A DNA stretch of 64,000 nucleotides from Candidatus Zixiibacteriota bacterium (GTDB lineage: Bacteria > Zixibacteria > MSB-5A5 > GN15 > JACZUZ01): NCBI GenBank assembly GCA_024280835.1, contig JAJRPJ010000003.1, forward strand, positions 50,136 to 114,135. The letters are read 5' to 3'. Numbering within the stretch: the stretch's first letter is position 1; the number at the start of each line of letters is the position of its first letter. The notes beneath the pieces are model-generated. The model made no database searches, was not told the origin of the DNA, and saw only the letters and a program-made list of their open reading frames with translations. Positions 36,258 through 45,861 of this stretch are shown here, piece by piece. A program made the position numbers and the translations under genes.

Positions 36258-37682
36258 GTGACAGAGCTAACAAAAAAAACGGCAGAATCAAAGATCACTC
36301 CTATTTGTGGAACGGCGAATACGATAATTCGCGCGATAGGAGTTAGTATTAGCGGCGGCAATATGCAGTTGCTGGAGCGTCTGACAATCGCACCCGAAGA
36401 GCGCAGTGAAGAGCTATTGAAGTTGAAAGCTGAGCTCGGCGTTGAAGAGCTTCTGTATTTGGCTACCTGCAATCGAGTTGAGTTTATTGTCGCGTCTCAT
36501 GAGGACCTTGCAGCAACTGATGTTCGTAATCGTCTACTAGATTATTTCTTCCGTTCAGGTCGCGATATTCAATTTCAGCCCTCGGATCTGAAGATTGCCA
36601 ATGGCGCCGCTGCGATGCGTCATGTTTTTCGGGTAGTTTCGGCGCTTGAGTCATTGGTTGTTGGCGAAACGCAAATTACTGGTCAATTCAAGAATTCCTT
36701 GAAAGAGGGACTTGAGCTTGGAATTATTGGCACGCGTCTTGAGCCATTTGCGACTGAAGCATTACAGGTTGCGCGTTTGGTGCGCAATGAAACTGATTTG
36801 GGTCGTGGTTCGGTTTCGATGGCTTCCTTGGTTATGGGGGAGCTGGAAGAGAAGGGTGTTCTCAATGGCGAAACGCGGGTGGCATTGGTCGGTAGCGGCG
36901 AAATGACTGTGAAAGTTGCGACCTACTTGAAGAAGTTTAAGGTTAAGGATGTGCTGTTTGTCAATCGGACAGTTAGCAAGGCTCAGCAATTGGCCAAGCG
37001 ATTTGGTGGTCGGGCTATTTGTATCGAAGGATTCCTCGCCGCTCCTCCTCAACTGGATGTGATTGTTAGCGCCACTAGCGCGCCTCAGGCTTTGTTTGGT
37101 CAGGAGTTTCATGATCGACTGCATTCGGTAGAGCAAGACGTGTATTGTATTGACTTGGCGATTCCACGCGATTTCACTGAGACATTTGATTGTTCGACAA
37201 AAACTCACTTGATTGGTATCTCGGACTTGCAGAGTAAGAAAGACACTAATCTGCACAAAAAGTTTCGTGAAGTCGACAAAGCTAGAGAAATAGTTGATGG
37301 CGCTGTGAGCCAGTTTCAGCGTTCGCATATTGAGCGCACAATTCGTCCCGCTCTCAAAGAGTCTTATCATCTGTCAATGGAGTTTGCGCTTAAGACAAGC
37401 GCTAAGTTAATGGCGACGCATTTGGTTGATTCACCACCAGAAGTTCAGGCTCATATAGAGGCTCTTATGCGCAAGGTAGTTGGGTTTTCGTCGGCCCAGT
37501 TTGGGCATGCGGTTTCGGCTCATCTTTGCCAAGGAACTGGTGACCATACATTGACCGACATGTGCGAAGAAGCCAGACGTGATTGTTTTCCAGAAGCGCG
37601 GACAGAGAAGGCGGAGCCTTCCAAGCCGGGCGAATCAGCAGATAGACCACAGTGTCCAGTAAAGAAGGTTGCTTATGCGTGA
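36258..37682 (+). CDS. hemA: glutamyl-tRNA reductase
   Basis: HemA reduces glutamyl-tRNA to glutamate-1-semialdehyde, the first committed step of the C5 heme pathway. The GTG start has GGAG 8 nt upstream. The catalytic Cys lies in YLATCNRVEF, GETQITGQ is the next signature, and the NADPH domain has VALVGSGEMTVKVA. The protein has 474 residues. It carries a slightly extended N-terminus and a C-terminal tail of about 45 residues with three Cys after the dimerisation helices, longer than usual. The 3' end overlaps hemC by 8 nt, so translation is coupled. Confidence 0.96.
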   Translation: MTELTKKTAESKITPICGTANTIIRAIGVSISGGNMQLLERLTIAPEERSEELLKLKAELGVEELLYLATCNRVEFIVASHEDLAATDVRNRLLDYFFRSGRDIQFQPSDLKIANGAAAMRHVFRVVSALESLVVGETQITGQFKNSLKEGLELGIIGTRLEPFATEALQVARLVRNETDLGRGSVSMASLVMGELEEKGVLNGETRVALVGSGEMTVKVATYLKKFKVKDVLFVNRTVSKAQQLAKRFGGRAICIEGFLAAPPQLDVIVSATSAPQALFGQEFHDRLHSVEQDVYCIDLAIPRDFTETFDCSTKTHLIGISDLQSKKDTNLHKKFREVDKAREIVDGAVSQFQRSHIERTIRPALKESYHLSMEFALKTSAKLMATHLVDSPPEVQAHIEALMRKVVGFSSAQFGHAVSAHLCQGTGDHTLTDMCEEARRDCFPEARTEKAEPSKPGESADRPQCPVKKVAYA

Positions 37683-38592
37683 TATAGTAATTGGTTCTCG
37701 AGGTTCGGATTTAGCGTTGTGGCAGGCGAACTTTATTCAACGCATTCTCAAAGAGAAGCTCGATATAACAGCGACAATCAAAGTTATTGTCACCACTGGT
37801 GATCGTATCACCAACATGTCATTTGATCAAATGACAGGCATTGGGTTTTTTACCAAAGAATTGGAAGAGGCGATTCTCTGCGGTGAGGTTGATATTGCGG
37901 TGCATTCGCTAAAGGATTTAACGACAACATTGCCTGATGGTTTGACAGTTCCGACAATTGGTTTTCGTGAGGATCGTCGCGAGTTGCTGTTGGTTCGTGA
38001 GGATTCCTATTTTGAGGGTGGCGCATTGTCGCTGAATGATGGGGCATCTATCGGCACAAGTTCGGCGCGGCGGAAAAGCCAAATTCAATATTTGAATCCG
38101 ACTTTGGAAATCAAGGATATTCGCGGCAATGTGCCTACTAGAATCGAACGGGTAAAGAGTGGTGACTATGATGCAATAGTGATTGCTTTGGCGGGTGTTA
38201 AGCGCCTTGATTCTGATTTGAGTGGTTTGAAGGCGATTGAGCTTGACCCTGAGGTTTTCCTGCCCGCTCCTGGACAGGGGACACTTGCGATTGAAACCCG
38301 CGAGACTGATACTGAGCTAAACAAAGTTCTTAGCTCTCTCTCTGATGAGAAGACTGTCGTCGAGATTGCGCTTGAACGTGGCTTGTTGAAAAAGTTTGAC
38401 GCGGGTTGTTCATTGCCGCTTGGCGTTTTTTGCGAAGTTAATCTTGGCGGCCAGCATCGATTTGTCTCGGCGTTAGGTGTTGTCGGTGATAATGGTTCTC
38501 CTGAACTACGTCGTCTTGAAGTCACTGGAAGTGACGTTGAGGCGCTTGTCGCAGAGTCTTACGCGGCTCTGACGGCAATGAAAGTTATGTAG
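37675..38592 (+). CDS. hemC: hydroxymethylbilane synthase
   Basis: HemC (porphobilinogen deaminase) polymerises four porphobilinogens to hydroxymethylbilane. The ATG at 37675, behind AGAAGG and inside the hemA end, gives the standard start MRDIVIGSRGSDLALWQ. The substrate-binding arginines are in GTSSARRKSQI and DIRGNVPTRI. The dipyrromethane cofactor Cys is in FDAGCSLPLGVF. At 305 residues it has the normal length. It is the second gene of the plus-strand heme operon. Confidence 0.96.
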   Translation: MRDIVIGSRGSDLALWQANFIQRILKEKLDITATIKVIVTTGDRITNMSFDQMTGIGFFTKELEEAILCGEVDIAVHSLKDLTTTLPDGLTVPTIGFREDRRELLLVREDSYFEGGALSLNDGASIGTSSARRKSQIQYLNPTLEIKDIRGNVPTRIERVKSGDYDAIVIALAGVKRLDSDLSGLKAIELDPEVFLPAPGQGTLAIETRETDTELNKVLSSLSDEKTVVEIALERGLLKKFDAGCSLPLGVFCEVNLGGQHRFVSALGVVGDNGSPELRRLEVTGSDVEALVAESYAALTAMKVM

Positions 38593-38646
38593 GGCGCTTC
38601 TTTAGACCGTTGTTCAAGCCTATTGCGAAGACATGGAGTCGCGACA

Positions 38647-39405
38647 ATGAATCAGAGGATTAGTCAATTAGCAATCACACGGTCTGGGGCAGAGCTAGCG
38701 GAAATTATCTCCCAGAATCAAGACAAGAGTGTTCGTATTGTCCCTCTGCCACTGTTTAGTTATGTGACAGTTGAATTTGGATTAGAGTCATCTGACTTGG
38801 CGGAAATTGATTGGTTGTGTTTTACTAGCGCTCGTGGTGTTGAGCGTTTTTTTGAGACTTTATCCAAGCAATCCAAGACTGTGTCCTCCCACACACAATT
38901 TGCAGTTGTCGGCGCAAAAACTGCCACAGCTCTGCTGGCGCAGGGGTTTAGCGCCAATCTTCAACCACAAACAACTATAAGCGAGGCTCTTTTTGAGGAG
39001 TTGATTCGTTTGTTGAACGACTCTGACGAAGTTGGTCAGAATATTGTTTATGTGGGTGCCGAGGTTGTGCGGTTTGATCCTGTGGAGCGTTTTGTTGGAT
39101 TGCCTGTGAACTATAGTCGATTAATTGTTTATCGGGCTGAAAAAACAGAGACGCCTGAAGGGATTTTCGGGACTTTTTCCGCCGAAGACAGTATATTGTT
39201 TACCTCTCCAAAGGCGGCTGAGAGGTTTGCTGAATTGTTTGGCGCTCCTAAGACGCGAATAATTGCGATTGGGGCGATAACCGCTGAGGCTATTGAGGAG
39301 CTGGGTTGGAAAACTCCAGAGACTTTGACTGAGCCGGATTTGCAACTTGCTTTAGAGCTTTGTATGAAATCTAGTTCGCAGAGGTTATTCAGAGCGTCGC
39401 ACTGA
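38647..39405 (+). CDS. hemD: uroporphyrinogen-III synthase
   Basis: HemD closes and inverts ring D of hydroxymethylbilane to give uroporphyrinogen III. The ATG at 38647 has a GGAG site 9 nt upstream; the frame is open to 38623 but that start is weaker. The protein has 252 residues with the two-domain HemD layout: WLCFTSARGVERFFETL in the first half and SILFTSPKAAERFAELFG in the second, followed by IIAIGAITAEAIEELG. HemD sequences diverge strongly, but these signatures and the position between hemC and hemB make the call firm. Confidence 0.93.
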   Translation: MNQRISQLAITRSGAELAEIISQNQDKSVRIVPLPLFSYVTVEFGLESSDLAEIDWLCFTSARGVERFFETLSKQSKTVSSHTQFAVVGAKTATALLAQGFSANLQPQTTISEALFEELIRLLNDSDEVGQNIVYVGAEVVRFDPVERFVGLPVNYSRLIVYRAEKTETPEGIFGTFSAEDSILFTSPKAAERFAELFGAPKTRIIAIGAITAEAIEELGWKTPETLTEPDLQLALELCMKSSSQRLFRASH

Positions 39406-39443
39406 GCAAAATACTTAGAGAACTACTTAGAGTTGAGAGAATT

Positions 39444-40436
39444 ATGAGTGATAGAATAATCACAGCACACCGTCCGCGTCGCTTGAGGCGTAATGCCATT
39501 ATCCGTGATTTGGTTGCCGAGACAAGATTGAATCCAGATGGCTTGATACAGCCGTATTTTGTTTGCGATGGTTCGGATATTCGTGAAGAGATTAAGGGAC
39601 TGCCAGGTATCAATCGCGAGTCAGTCGATAAGCTGATTGAGAGTATTGCCGAAGATATGAAGTTGGGTGTTAAGCGGGTTATGCTCTTTGGTGTTACTGA
39701 TCGTAAAGATGAGCAGGCTTCGAGCGCTGTTTCTGATGATAACCCAGCGCTTCGCGCTTGTCGTGAATTGAAGCAAAAGTTTGGCGAAGATTTATTCGTT
39801 TCGGCGGATGTTTGTTTGTGTGGCTATACCGATCACGGGCATTGTGGATTGCTTGAGAATGAGGGAGTCAATAATGATGACTCAGTTGAGGTTTTGACTG
39901 AAATGGCTTTGACTTTGGCGCGTGTTGGTTGTGATTGTGTGGCGCCGTCGGATATGATGGATGGACGGATTGGCTCGATTCGTCAGGCGCTTGAGCGGGA
40001 TGGATTCACGAATACTTTGATAATGGCTTATACAGCGAAGTATAGTTCGGCTTATTATGGTCCTTTCCGTGAGGCGGCGCAAAGTTCACCGAAATTTGGT
40101 GATAGAAAATCATATCAAATGGATTTCCGTAATACCAAAGAAGCGTTGGTTGAATTGGAGTTGGATTTGTCTGAAGGGGCCGATATTGTGATGGTTAAAC
40201 CAGCTTTGGCCTATCTTGATATTATTGCTGCGTTCCGTGAAATTTCTTCTGCGCCAGTTGCGGCTTATAATGTCTCTGGAGAATATACGGCGGTTAAGTT
40301 GATGGCTCAGGCGGGACTTGGTGATGAAAAGGCGCTGACACTTGAAAACCTGACAGCGATGACACGCGCTGGGGCGTCGATTATTCTCAGCTATCACACA
40401 CGCGATATATTGAAGAATGGTTGGCTCAATGACTAA
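39444..40436 (+). CDS. hemB: porphobilinogen synthase (delta-aminolevulinic acid dehydratase)
   Basis: HemB condenses two 5-aminolevulinates to porphobilinogen. At 330 residues the length is normal. The Schiff-base lysine is in IVMVKPALAYLD, with the second active-site lysine in MAYTAKYSSAYYGPFR. The metal site reads DVCLCGYTDHGHCG, with three Cys, which is the zinc-type ligand set. The preceding gap is 38 bp and the last codons run up to the hemL region, where an alternative hemL ATG overlaps the stop. Confidence 0.97.
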   Translation: MSDRIITAHRPRRLRRNAIIRDLVAETRLNPDGLIQPYFVCDGSDIREEIKGLPGINRESVDKLIESIAEDMKLGVKRVMLFGVTDRKDEQASSAVSDDNPALRACRELKQKFGEDLFVSADVCLCGYTDHGHCGLLENEGVNNDDSVEVLTEMALTLARVGCDCVAPSDMMDGRIGSIRQALERDGFTNTLIMAYTAKYSSAYYGPFREAAQSSPKFGDRKSYQMDFRNTKEALVELELDLSEGADIVMVKPALAYLDIIAAFREISSAPVAAYNVSGEYTAVKLMAQAGLGDEKALTLENLTAMTRAGASIILSYHTRDILKNGWLND

Positions 40437-40491
40437 TGGTATAGTGAAAAGCAAGACTACAAACATTATTGACGAAGCAAGAATTGCAAAA

Positions 40492-41772
40492 ATGAAGACT
40501 ACACGTTCCGAAGAATTAACCAGTTTATCCGAAGCTGTTATTCCAGGTGGTGTGAACTCACCTGTGCGAGCTTTTAAGGCTGTCGGCGGCGGGCCGCGTT
40601 TTATTGAGCGCGGTTCAGGTCCATATATGTTTGACGTGGATGGCAATCGTTATTTGGATTTTTGTTCGTCATGGGGGCCGCTGATTTTTGGTCATGCTGA
40701 TCCTGATATTGTTAAGGCGATTACTGAGCAAGTTCAACGTGGTTCGACTTTTGGCGCGGTGACTGAATATGAGTTCAACCTCGCTGAGTTTATTGTTTCG
40801 CATATTGATGCAGTTGATAAAGTACGCTTTGTTTCATCGGGAACCGAGGCGGTGATGTCGGCAGTGCGCCTAGCTCGTGGTTACACGGGTCGAGATGTAG
40901 TGGTCAAATTTGATGGCTGTTATCATGGACATAGTGATTATTTGCTAGTAAAAGCTGGTTCGGGTTTAGCGACATTTTCCCAGCCATCCTCGGCTGGAAT
41001 TAGCAAAGGCGCCGCAGGCGAGACAATTGTCTTGCCGCTTGATGATGACGCCGCGTTGGAGAAGTGTTTCGCTGAGCAGGGTGAAAAGATTGCTGCGGTT
41101 ATCATTGAGGGTATCCCTGCTAATAATGGTTTGTTGATTCAACGTCCTGAGTTTGTGAAATTGATTCGTAATTTGACTGAAAAGCATGGCGCTTTAATGA
41201 TACTTGATGAGGTCATCACTGGCTTCCGTATCGGTATGGAAGGCGCCGCTGGCATGTATGGTGTCACTCCGGATTTGCTTACCTATGGCAAGATTGTCGG
41301 TGGCGGACTGCCTGTCGGTGCATTTGGTGGTCGTGCGGAAATAATGGACAAGCTTTCACCCAACGGACCAGTCTATCAAGCTGGCACACTTTCGGGTAAC
41401 CCATTGGCGATGGTTGCGGGTTTGGCGACACTGAACAAGTTAGCTGATGGTAAAGTTTACCAGAGACTTGAGCAGAATGGGGCTTTGTTTGTTGACGCGC
41501 TAACGGCAAAATTGGGTGACGCGGTTTTCAAGATTGCGCGAGTTGGGTCGATTTTCTGGGTGGTGTTCCAAGATGAGATGCCGCTAAGCGCGGCAGGAAT
41601 TGAGTCCGCTGGAATTGATCGTTACAATAAACGGTTTCGTAGTGCGCTTGACAGCGGTTATTATCTGCCGCCGTCGGGTTTTGAAGTTTGTTTTATTTCC
41701 GCTGCTCATACTGAGGAGCAATTACTAACCGCCGCTGAAGTTCTGGGTGGAATTATGGGCGGTTCAAACTGA
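40492..41772 (+). CDS. hemL: glutamate-1-semialdehyde 2,1-aminomutase
   Basis: HemL converts glutamate-1-semialdehyde to 5-aminolevulinate with pyridoxal phosphate. The ATG at 40492 gives MKTTRSEELTSLSEAVIPGG, matching the family's distance to IPGGVNSPVRAF; ATGs at 40429 and 40417 overlapping hemB are alternatives. SSGTEAVMSAVRLARG binds the cofactor phosphate, LDEVITGFR holds the cofactor Asp, and YGKIVGGGLPVGAFGG carries the Schiff-base Lys. The mature length of about 426 residues is normal. It is placed after hemB although it acts before it. Confidence 0.97.
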   Translation: MKTTRSEELTSLSEAVIPGGVNSPVRAFKAVGGGPRFIERGSGPYMFDVDGNRYLDFCSSWGPLIFGHADPDIVKAITEQVQRGSTFGAVTEYEFNLAEFIVSHIDAVDKVRFVSSGTEAVMSAVRLARGYTGRDVVVKFDGCYHGHSDYLLVKAGSGLATFSQPSSAGISKGAAGETIVLPLDDDAALEKCFAEQGEKIAAVIIEGIPANNGLLIQRPEFVKLIRNLTEKHGALMILDEVITGFRIGMEGAAGMYGVTPDLLTYGKIVGGGLPVGAFGGRAEIMDKLSPNGPVYQAGTLSGNPLAMVAGLATLNKLADGKVYQRLEQNGALFVDALTAKLGDAVFKIARVGSIFWVVFQDEMPLSAAGIESAGIDRYNKRFRSALDSGYYLPPSGFEVCFISAAHTEEQLLTAAEVLGGIMGGSN

Positions 41773-41832
41773 TTGGTTAGTTGAGATATTATCAAAGAGA
41801 CTATTATCAAAGAGACGATTGAGGCAAAATAT

Positions 41833-42903
41833 ATGACGACAGAATCCAAAGCATGTTCGATAGCGCCAGTGGGCGCCGCTTCGCTTGCTGATAGCGCCTT
41901 TATTCGCGCTTGTTTCGGTAAGAACAAGGGACGTATCCCCGTTTGGGTTATGCGTCAGGCGGGAAGATATTTGCCTGAGTACCGCGCTTTGCGAGAGAAG
42001 GTTTCGTTTTTGGAATTGTGCCGCACTCCTGAACATGTTGCTTTGGCGACTTCGGATCCGATTAAGCGGTTTGGTTTTGATGCGGCGATTATGTTCTCGG
42101 ACATTTTGCCGCTTTTGGAGCCGATGGGGTTTGAATTGGAATATGCCAAAGGTGGCCCGCAGGTGACACCCGCTATCAAATCACCAGACGATGTTAAGCG
42201 CATGGTTGAGTATGATGTGGCGTCGAAAATGGATTATGTCTTTGGTGGTGTTCGCGCTATTAAAGAGAGTATTCCACAGACGCCGTTGCTTGGTGTTGCG
42301 GGCTCGCCATTTACGTTGGCGTGTTATGCAATAGAGGGGCATGGATCGAAAACTTTTGATACTGTCAAACAGTTCATGTATAAGCATCCCAAAGCCGCCG
42401 AAGAGTTACTGGATAAGATTACATCGGCAACAATCGTTTACCTCCAAGAGCAAATCAAAGCTGGCGCTGATGGTGTGCAGTTGTTCGATAGTTGGAGCGG
42501 GATTCTTTCGGTAGGCGAGTATAGCGCTTGGTCTTTGAAGTATACTTCACGGATTTTTGAAGCGTTGAAGAGCTATAATGTTCCACGTTTGTTGTTTGTG
42601 AATAATCTGGCTCCGTATATTCATCTGGTGGCTGAGCTAGACTGCGAAGTTATTGGAGTTGATTATCGGATGGATTTGGCAATGGCGCAAAGGGCGCTGC
42701 CAGGTAAAGCGATTCAAGGGAATCTTGATCCGAATATTTTGTTTTGCGACCCAGAAGAGGTTAGCCGCAGAACTCGGATGATGCTTGAATCGCTCGACTC
42801 ACATGATAATTTGATTGCCAACCTCGGGCATGGTATTTTGCCACCGACACCGATTGAATCGGTGAGCGCTTTTGTTGAAACAGTCCATTCGTTCAGGTCA
42901 TAG
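41833..42903 (+). CDS. hemE: uroporphyrinogen decarboxylase
   Basis: HemE removes four carboxyl groups from uroporphyrinogen III to make coproporphyrinogen III. The protein has 356 residues. The N-terminal signature PVWVMRQAGRYLPEYR contains the substrate-binding arginines, FSDILPLLEPMG holds the essential Asp, and GVAGSPFTLACYAIEG and NLGHGILPPTP are also diagnostic. A GAGG-type site precedes the ATG. The gap to hemN is only 12 bp. Confidence 0.97.
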   Translation: MTTESKACSIAPVGAASLADSAFIRACFGKNKGRIPVWVMRQAGRYLPEYRALREKVSFLELCRTPEHVALATSDPIKRFGFDAAIMFSDILPLLEPMGFELEYAKGGPQVTPAIKSPDDVKRMVEYDVASKMDYVFGGVRAIKESIPQTPLLGVAGSPFTLACYAIEGHGSKTFDTVKQFMYKHPKAAEELLDKITSATIVYLQEQIKAGADGVQLFDSWSGILSVGEYSAWSLKYTSRIFEALKSYNVPRLLFVNNLAPYIHLVAELDCEVIGVDYRMDLAMAQRALPGKAIQGNLDPNILFCDPEEVSRRTRMMLESLDSHDNLIANLGHGILPPTPIESVSAFVETVHSFRS

Positions 42904-42915
42904 GAGGCGAGAAAA

Positions 42916-44376
42916 ATGAGAGATAATGATATTAACGCCAATGGTACAAACGCCAATAGTAGTAATGGCGCTAGAAAAGATAGCCTAGAGGTCAAGATAG
43001 TTGTCGCGCCGCTAGAGCTTTTGGAAAAATACGATCGGCCGGGGCCGCGTTATACAAGTTACCCAACTGCGCCAACATGGACTGACAAATATGGTCCCGA
43101 GAGTTATGCGAAGGCCTTAGAGGTTGCTAGCAAAAAAACTCAGGAGCCGCTTTCACTCTATGTGCACTTACCTTTTTGTGAGAAGCGTTGTTATTTTTGT
43201 GGCTGTAATGTTTTCATCCCTCGTCGTCGCCAGCATGTTACTGACTATATTGAGACACTGAAACTTGAAATCACCAAAACCGCTGATGCACTCAAAGGCC
43301 GTAACAAAGTTCAGCAATTGCACTTTGGCGGTGGCACGCCGACTCATTTGTCTGTTCCTGAGTTCACCGAGGTGATGGATGCTATTCAGGAGCGGTTTGT
43401 TTTTCTCGACACTGCAGAACTTTCTATTGAAGTTGATCCACGGGTGACTACCAAAGCGCATTTTGAGTTTCTATCGAAGCGTGGTTTTAATCGCATCTCT
43501 ATGGGCGTTCAGGACTTCAACGATGATGTTCAGAAGAGTATAGGTCGTGTTCAGCCATATGACCGCACAAAAAAGTGTGTGGACTATGCGCGAGAGTGTG
43601 GCTTCAAAGGTGTCAATTTGGATTTGATTTATGGGTTACCAAAGCAGACTGTTGAGACATTCACTGATACAATTGTTAAGACGATTGGTTTGCGCCCTGA
43701 TAGAGTCGCCGTTTATAGTTTTGCATTTTTGCCAACACGTATCGGTAATCAGAAGTTGATCAAAGAAGATGAGTTGCCGAGTTTGCATGCAAAGTACGGC
43801 TTGTTCAACGTGGCCTTGAAGCTGTTTACTGACAGCGGATATATTCAAATTGGTATGGATCACTTTGCGCTTCCTGATGATGAGCTGACTATCGCTCAGG
43901 GCAAGGGCAAGTTGATGCGCAATTTCATGGGCTATACTGTCAATAAAGCCACTGACTTGGTTGGTATGGGGATTTCATCTATCGGCTTGGTGAGTGGGGC
44001 TTTAGCGCAGAATAGTTCTGATATGAACACGTACTTGGCGAAGACCAATGCCGGAGAGTTTGCGACTGTTCGCGGGTTGCGCCTTTCAAAAGACGATGTC
44101 ATTCGTGAATATGTGATTTCATCGGTGATGTGTAACTTTATTTTGGACCGCGCAGAATTCAAGAAGCGTTTTTCAATTACCTACGAAGAATATTTCGGTA
44201 GCGCTCTTGATGATTTGCAGACGTTCTTTGATGATGGGATGTTGACCGACGATGGTAAGGTCTTGCAAGTTACGATGCTGGGACGCACGTTTGTGCGCAA
44301 TATCGCGATGGTCTTCGATGAATACTTGAAGAAACAAGAAGCCGAACGTCCTTTGACATTCTCGCGTACGATATAG
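42916..44376 (+). CDS. hemN: oxygen-independent coproporphyrinogen III dehydrogenase
   Basis: This 486-residue radical-SAM enzyme decarboxylates coproporphyrinogen III to protoporphyrinogen IX without oxygen. The cluster motif is C88-x3-C92-x2-C95-x-C97 (CEKRCYFCGC), the true HemN pattern rather than the HemW type. HFGGGTPTHL, NRISMGVQDFN and DLIYGLPKQT follow. About 27 Asn-rich residues precede the conserved core. GGAGG sits just before the ATG. The absence of an oxygen-dependent HemF in the operon fits an anaerobic or microaerobic lifestyle. Confidence 0.96.
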   Translation: MRDNDINANGTNANSSNGARKDSLEVKIVVAPLELLEKYDRPGPRYTSYPTAPTWTDKYGPESYAKALEVASKKTQEPLSLYVHLPFCEKRCYFCGCNVFIPRRRQHVTDYIETLKLEITKTADALKGRNKVQQLHFGGGTPTHLSVPEFTEVMDAIQERFVFLDTAELSIEVDPRVTTKAHFEFLSKRGFNRISMGVQDFNDDVQKSIGRVQPYDRTKKCVDYARECGFKGVNLDLIYGLPKQTVETFTDTIVKTIGLRPDRVAVYSFAFLPTRIGNQKLIKEDELPSLHAKYGLFNVALKLFTDSGYIQIGMDHFALPDDELTIAQGKGKLMRNFMGYTVNKATDLVGMGISSIGLVSGALAQNSSDMNTYLAKTNAGEFATVRGLRLSKDDVIREYVISSVMCNFILDRAEFKKRFSITYEEYFGSALDDLQTFFDDGMLTDDGKVLQVTMLGRTFVRNIAMVFDEYLKKQEAERPLTFSRTI

Positions 44377-44399
44377 ATAGTATTGGCTATATAAGCAAT

Positions 44400-45794
44400 A
44401 TGAAGTTTGAGACAGTCATTGTTGGCGGCGGGATTTCTGGACTGGCGGCTCTTCACTATTTGAAGAAGCTGCGGCCGTCTATGTCGGTGCATCTTTATGA
44501 GGGCGCGGATCGTCTTGGTGGTGTGATTGGCACAGACATTGTTGACGACTACTCTTGCGAATGGGGTCCTAATGGGATTCTTGATCGCAGTGGACTGACT
44601 CGTGAACTTTGTGAAGACATTGGCGCCGATGGGTTGCTTGAGTCGGCCAATGATAGCGCCAAGAAACGTTTCATTTTGCGCGGTGGAAAACTGCGCGCGG
44701 CTCCGATGTCTTTGATGTCTTTTATCACTTCTAGAGTTTTATCTCCCGCTGGTAAATTACGAATATTTATGGAACCGTTTACATCTTCAGCCACTGGTGA
44801 TGATGAATCGATTTATAGTTTTGCCTCTCGGCATCTTGGTAAGGAAGTAGCGGACTATTTGATTCAGCCGATGGTGACGGGTATTTATGCTGGCTCAGCT
44901 GAGCGACTGTCTGTGCGCGCTTGTTTTCCTGCGCTTTATGATTTGGACCAAGAGTCTGGTTCTTTAATACGTGGGGCTCTTGCCAGTCGTAAGCGCAAGA
45001 AACGCGAAACTGCTTCGAGTGAGATTGACGAGAATACTACCAAGCGAAAAGGTTCAATGCGGTTGTTGTCTTTGAAGAGGACTGGTGTGCAGGCGTTGAT
45101 TGAAGAGATAGCTAAGTCCTATGCTGATTGCGTGCAAACTGGAGCACGTGCTAGCAATATTGTGAAGCGGGCTTCGGGGAACGGCTATGTTGTTCAGTTT
45201 GACGAAGGGCAAGACGTTGAATGTGATAATTTGATTTTGGCGATTCCTTCGTATCAAGCTGAGAGTATCTTGAGTAATGTGTCACAAAAATTGTCGCAGG
45301 CTACTGGAAGAATTCCATATGCGCCGATAGCAGTTGTTTGTTTGGGGTATTCTGAAGAAGCCGCGCCGATGGCGCTCGATGGCTTTGGGTTTTTGATTCC
45401 GCCGTCGGAGAAACGTGAGATTCTGGGAGCGATTTGGACATCTTCGATATTTCCTGATAGAGCGCCAGATGGTAAAGTCTTATTGCGTGTCCTTCTCGGT
45501 GGTGGCGCGAATCCTCAGATGTTAGATAGGTCTGATGATGAACTGGTTGCGGTTTGCCGTAAAGAATTGGGCGAGATTATGAACATCAGCGAGGCTCCTG
45601 AATTGGTTAAGATGTTTCGTTGGACGCGCGCAATTCCACAATACACTCTTGGGCATATGGATATTCTCGCTGATATTGATGCCGAGTTGGAGAGTTTACC
45701 GGGTTTACACTTGGCAGGCAATGCCTATCGGGGTATTGGTGTCAGCGATTGTTTGGAGAACTCGCTGCGCATTATTGAATCTTTGCCTAGTTGA
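44400..45794 (+). CDS. hemY: protoporphyrinogen oxidase, HemY type
   Basis: This 464-residue FAD protein oxidises protoporphyrinogen IX (or coproporphyrinogen III in some phyla). The dinucleotide-binding GGGISGLAALHYL is at residues 9-21, and the second signature YEGADRLGGVIGTD follows. PMVTGIYAGSAERLS and the closing HLAGNAYRGIGVSDCLENS are typical of HemY/PPOX and exclude the flavodoxin-like HemG and the membrane HemJ. An Arg/Lys-rich insertion sits around SRKRKKRETASS. It follows hemN by 23 bp. Confidence 0.94.
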   Translation: MKFETVIVGGGISGLAALHYLKKLRPSMSVHLYEGADRLGGVIGTDIVDDYSCEWGPNGILDRSGLTRELCEDIGADGLLESANDSAKKRFILRGGKLRAAPMSLMSFITSRVLSPAGKLRIFMEPFTSSATGDDESIYSFASRHLGKEVADYLIQPMVTGIYAGSAERLSVRACFPALYDLDQESGSLIRGALASRKRKKRETASSEIDENTTKRKGSMRLLSLKRTGVQALIEEIAKSYADCVQTGARASNIVKRASGNGYVVQFDEGQDVECDNLILAIPSYQAESILSNVSQKLSQATGRIPYAPIAVVCLGYSEEAAPMALDGFGFLIPPSEKREILGAIWTSSIFPDRAPDGKVLLRVLLGGGANPQMLDRSDDELVAVCRKELGEIMNISEAPELVKMFRWTRAIPQYTLGHMDILADIDAELESLPGLHLAGNAYRGIGVSDCLENSLRIIESLPS

Positions 45795-45861
45795 ACCCAA
45801 TGACCGTGCTCAGGTCTGGCTTTGGACTTGTATATTTGCTCCAATTTTCGATATTAGATGA

